Assembly (NCBI GenBank): GCA_017467305.1
Contig: JAFTSM010000071.1
Span: 1 to 64,000 of the forward strand
DNA: 64,000 nucleotides
Reading direction: 5' to 3'
From: Candidatus Gastranaerophilales bacterium
Lineage (GTDB): Bacteria; Cyanobacteriota; Vampirovibrionia; Gastranaerophilales; Gastranaerophilaceae
Translations under genes and position numbers: made by a program
Part shown: positions 61,311 to 64,000 of the stretch, piece after piece
Layout: each line of letters starts with the position of its first letter
Position numbering within the stretch: the stretch's first letter is position 1
The notes under the pieces: model-generated
Told to the model about the DNA's origin: nothing
Databases searched by the model: none
The model's input: only the letters and a program-made list of their open reading frames with translations

Positions 61311-64000
61311 TTGAAATATTTAAAACATTTCCAAATTGGCGTTCTATAGCTTGAACCATATCGTTTGTTGCGTTTAACCAGAAGTTTGAAGACGCTAAAA
61401 TTCTTTGTTTTATTCCGTTGTTATCTGCAACTATAACAAGTGGGTCACTACCTTTGAAGTTAGCTAGTATTGATTTTAGTGCCATAACTGTTTCAAATGG
61501 AAGTTCTTCTTTAAACTCTAATGTTATTATGTTACTGTTTTCAACTGGTTTAATACTTTCAACAATAATTTGTGGGTTACTTTCTTCTCTTTTTTGAAGT
61601 TTTCCAGACATAATTACTTTTTTCTCTTGTTCAATTAAAGAGTTACATTCTTGCAATGTTTTATGGAAAGCTACATATGCTATTTCACCAGTTAAGTCTT
61701 CAATTACACCAGCTTTTAAAAACTTTGTAGGGTCTTTTTTTGTTGGTATTTGTCTTACAGATGTTAAAAGTCCACAAACTGTTACAAATGTGTCGTTTGG
61801 TATTTCTGTTAAAGAATTTATGTCGTGAGTAGTCAAGAAAGGCAACTTGTCACGAATAGATTCTAGAGGGTGGCTTGTTACATAGAAACCTAGATATTCT
61901 TTTTCAAATTCTTGAATTTCTTTATCAGTAAACTCTTCATCTGTTCCATATAATTCAAAAGATTGCATTTGATAGCTACTTGTAGCGTTTGCGCCACCTA
62001 AACTTGCAAACAAGCTAACTTGACCTAGTTCTTTTGCTTCATTTTCTCTTGCTGCTGAATTTAAAATGTTATCAATATTGTTAAATAATTTCTTGCGGCA
62101 AGGTTCTAAACAAGTCATTGCACCGGCTTTAGTAAAGTTTTCAAGTGCTTTTCTGTTTACAATTCTTGGGTTTATTCTTTGTGTAAAATCAGCTACGGAT
62201 TTAAATTCGCCGTCTTTTCCACGTTCTTCTTCAATATATTTAAGAACAGCTTCACCAATACCTTTAATAGAGTTTAATCCAAAGCGAATGTTATCACCGT
62301 CTGGAGTAAATTCTGAATTTGATTTATTTATATCTGGGGGAAGAACTTTAATACCAAGTTTTTGAGCTTCAGAAATGTATAGTTGAGTTTTTTCCTGTGA
62401 GTCTTTTGAGTTTGTTAACATTGCTGAAATGTATTCAACAGGGTAGTGTGCTTTTAAATATGCAGTTTGATAGGCAACAAACGCATAACAAGCAGAGTGA
62501 GCTCTATTAAAACAGTACGCAGCGAAGCTACCAATCTGGTCAAACAGAGTTTTTGCGTCTTGTTCTGACATACCTTTACCAACAGCTTTTTCAATAAATG
62601 GACCTTCAAGCTTTACTAAGTCTTCTGGGTGCTTTTTCGCCATGATACGACGTACACCGTCAGCACCACCTAGTGTATAGTCTGCCAAGATTTGGAAGAT
62701 TTGCATAATCTGTTCTTGATATACAAGTGTTCCATATGTATCTTTTAAAACTGGTTCTAAAGAAGGGTGAGCATATTTAATTTCTTGTCTACCGTGTTTT
62801 CTTTCTACGAAGTCTTTAACCATGCCAGAACCTAGTGGACCTGGACGGAATAGTGCAACTAACGCACCTAAGTCTTCAAATACAGAAGGGCGAAGGTCTT
62901 TTACTAGTTGTTTCATACCTGCAGATTCTAACTGGAATACACCATCTGTAGCCCCTGTCATTAGCATTTTGTATGTGGCTTCGTCATCTAGTGGAATATT
63001 GTTTATATCAATTTCTACACCGTGGCGTTGTTTTATCATTTCAAGCGTTTGAACAATGATAGTTAAGTTCTTTAATCCCAAAAAGTCCATTTTAAGAAGA
63101 CCAACTTTTTCACAGTCTTCTTTTGGATATTCAGTAATTACGTTTCCTTCTTTAGCGTACTGAACTGGTACAATTTGGTCTAATGGGTGGTGAGAGATAA
63201 TTACACCAGCTGCGTGCATGCCTGTATTTTGCTTTAAGCCTTCAATATTTCTAGCTTCATCAACAATTTGTTTGATTAGGGAATCTTCATCATAGACTTT
63301 TTTAAAGTCTGGTGATTCTTCTAGTGCTTCATCAATAGTAATACCTGGTGTTGAGGGTACTAATTGGCTAACTTTGTTTGATATTTCAAATGGGATATCC
63401 ATAACACGTGCTACGGCTTTAATTGCGTTTTTTGCAGCAAGTGTACCAAATGTGATAATTTGGCATACTTTGTCTTTACCGTATTTTTGAGTAACGTATT
63501 CAATAACACGTTCACGACCGTCACCAAAGTCAATATCGACATCGGGCATTGATATACGTTCTGGGTTTAAGAAACGTTCAAAGAATAAGTGGTGCTTAAT
63601 TGGGTCTAAATCTGTAATTCCAAGTGCATATGCGATTAAACTACCAGCGGCAGAACCTCTGCCGGGGCCTACTGGAACACCGTGAGTTTTTGCGTAGTTG
63701 ATGAAGTCCCAAACAATAACGAAATATGCGTCAAAACCCATTGTGTGAATAACATCAAGTTCATATTTGCAACGTTCTTCAATTTCTGGAGTTATTTCTT
63801 CATATCTTTTATGTAAGCCATTTCTAACTAGGTGTGCCAAGTATGATGTAATATCATAACCTTCTGGAACTGGGAATGAAGGAAGAATACTCTTGCCAAG
63901 TTCAAGTATAACGTGGCATTTATCAGCAATGCGAGCTGTATTTTCAATTGCTTCTTCAAATGTTTCTGCATCCAACCAACGGAAAGCTTCACGTAGTTCT
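61294..64000 (-). CDS. dnaE: DNA polymerase III subunit alpha, 5' part cut by window edge
   Basis: About 900 C-terminal residues of DnaE, the replicative polymerase; the N-terminal ~250-280 residues with the PHP domain are beyond base 64000. The frame is open to the edge (it reads ELREAFRWLDAE before the first internal start codon), so the gene is not complete here. The Asp triad region SMPDVDIDFGD, PVGPGRGSAAGSLIAYALG, VYQEQIMQI, GGADGVRRIMAKKH and YCFNRAHSACYAFVAYQTAYLK are the polymerase palm/fingers; tandem HhH (GLNSIKGIGEAVL) and OB-fold (VTVCGLLTSVRQIPTKK) lie in the C-terminal part. It is a DnaE1-like type with no in-frame intein in the visible part. Confidence 0.96.
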   Translation of the reverse strand, partial: ELREAFRWLDAETFEEAIENTARIADKCHVILELGKSILPSFPVPEGYDITSYLAHLVRNGLHKRYEEITPEIEERCKYELDVIHTMGFDAYFVIVWDFINYAKTHGVPVGPGRGSAAGSLIAYALGITDLDPIKHHLFFERFLNPERISMPDVDIDFGDGRERVIEYVTQKYGKDKVCQIITFGTLAAKNAIKAVARVMDIPFEISNKVSQLVPSTPGITIDEALEESPDFKKVYDEDSLIKQIVDEARNIEGLKQNTGMHAAGVIISHHPLDQIVPVQYAKEGNVITEYPKEDCEKVGLLKMDFLGLKNLTIIVQTLEMIKQRHGVEIDINNIPLDDEATYKMLMTGATDGVFQLESAGMKQLVKDLRPSVFEDLGALVALFRPGPLGSGMVKDFVERKHGRQEIKYAHPSLEPVLKDTYGTLVYQEQIMQIFQILADYTLGGADGVRRIMAKKHPEDLVKLEGPFIEKAVGKGMSEQDAKTLFDQIGSFAAYCFNRAHSACYAFVAYQTAYLKAHYPVEYISAMLTNSKDSQEKTQLYISEAQKLGIKVLPPDINKSNSEFTPDGDNIRFGLNSIKGIGEAVLKYIEEERGKDGEFKSVADFTQRINPRIVNRKALENFTKAGAMTCLEPCRKKLFNNIDNILNSAARENEAKELGQVSLFASLGGANATSSYQMQSFELYGTDEEFTDKEIQEFEKEYLGFYVTSHPLESIRDKLPFLTTHDINSLTEIPNDTFVTVCGLLTSVRQIPTKKDPTKFLKAGVIEDLTGEIAYVAFHKTLQECNSLIEQEKKVIMSGKLQKREESNPQIIVESIKPVENSNIITLEFKEELPFETVMALKSILANFKGSDPLVIVADNNGIKQRILASSNFWLNATNDMVQAIERQFGNVLNISINSLE

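Overview
The window is strongly AT-rich, gene-dense bacterial chromosome with no plasmid, phage, insertion-sequence, CRISPR, rRNA or tRNA signature that I can see. The gene set points to a Gram-negative cell with an LPS outer membrane: lpxI, lpxB, kdsB and an FhaC-type outer-membrane transporter are all present. It also carries genes more typical of Gram-positive and cyanobacterial-type lineages, namely the c-di-AMP synthase cdaA, a TIGR03960-type radical SAM gene next to RNase G, and the two-subunit type of glycine decarboxylase. Together with the low G+C and the many lineage-type hypothetical proteins, my best inference is a non-photosynthetic relative of Cyanobacteria (Melainabacteria/Vampirovibrionia, probably gut Gastranaerophilales). 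This comes from gene content and protein style, not from a marker-gene tree.

Layout. 1-2.5 kb: a partial HEAT-repeat gene, a UbiA-like membrane prenyltransferase with a tiny Cys/His partner, and a secreted protein. 2.6-7.9 kb: lysA-cdaA-eda-gcvPB-small membrane protein-SPFH run, closed by a terminator. 8-13 kb: small protein, radical SAM-DUF2344 fusion, RNase G and a single-TM protein. 13-15.7 kb (minus): engB and a TPR protein. 15.8-22.7 kb: a two-partner secretion locus with two paralogous TpsA exoproteins (minus) and a divergent TpsB transporter (plus). 22.8-27.3 kb: a PLD-family protein, an XRE regulator, coaE, dapB, two small genes and a short G+C-rich non-coding island. 27.4-32.2 kb (minus): an accD-accA-prmA-kdsB-CDF-CDF operon. 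32.3-38.3 kb (minus): argS, a 42-aa microprotein, a kinase-like protein, and ppiC-pepP-SpoU methyltransferase.

38.3-52.3 kb is the most lineage-specific part: an unknown 309-aa protein, a GNGLS-repeat protein, miaB, a peptide-binding lipoprotein, a predicted zinc metallopeptidase, a DegT-like protein, a large glycine-rich membrane-associated protein, a stand-alone CoA-dehydratase-type activase, a MGLAASQ-type protein, a degenerate HerA-like/Tudor-like fusion and a second HEAT protein. 52.5-57.2 kb: an alternative sigma factor, a DUF47-PiT phosphate module, a TSCPD protein and lpxI-lpxB. 57.3-64 kb: two HD-GYP cyclic-di-GMP proteins around a convergent glycosyltransferase, then dnaE running off the right edge.

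Working together: fatty-acid (accDA), lysine/peptidoglycan (lysA, dapB) and lipid A/KDO (lpxI, lpxB, kdsB) genes build the envelope. The TPS locus and several signal-peptide proteins decorate it. cdaA and the HD-GYP proteins supply two second-messenger systems. The items I consider most worth a second look are the tandem TpsA genes with a shared Cys pair and a shared upstream AT-rich motif, the codon-diversified GNGLS repeat protein, the degenerate HerA-like/Tudor-like fusion, and the apparently leaderless promoters of coaE and miaB.
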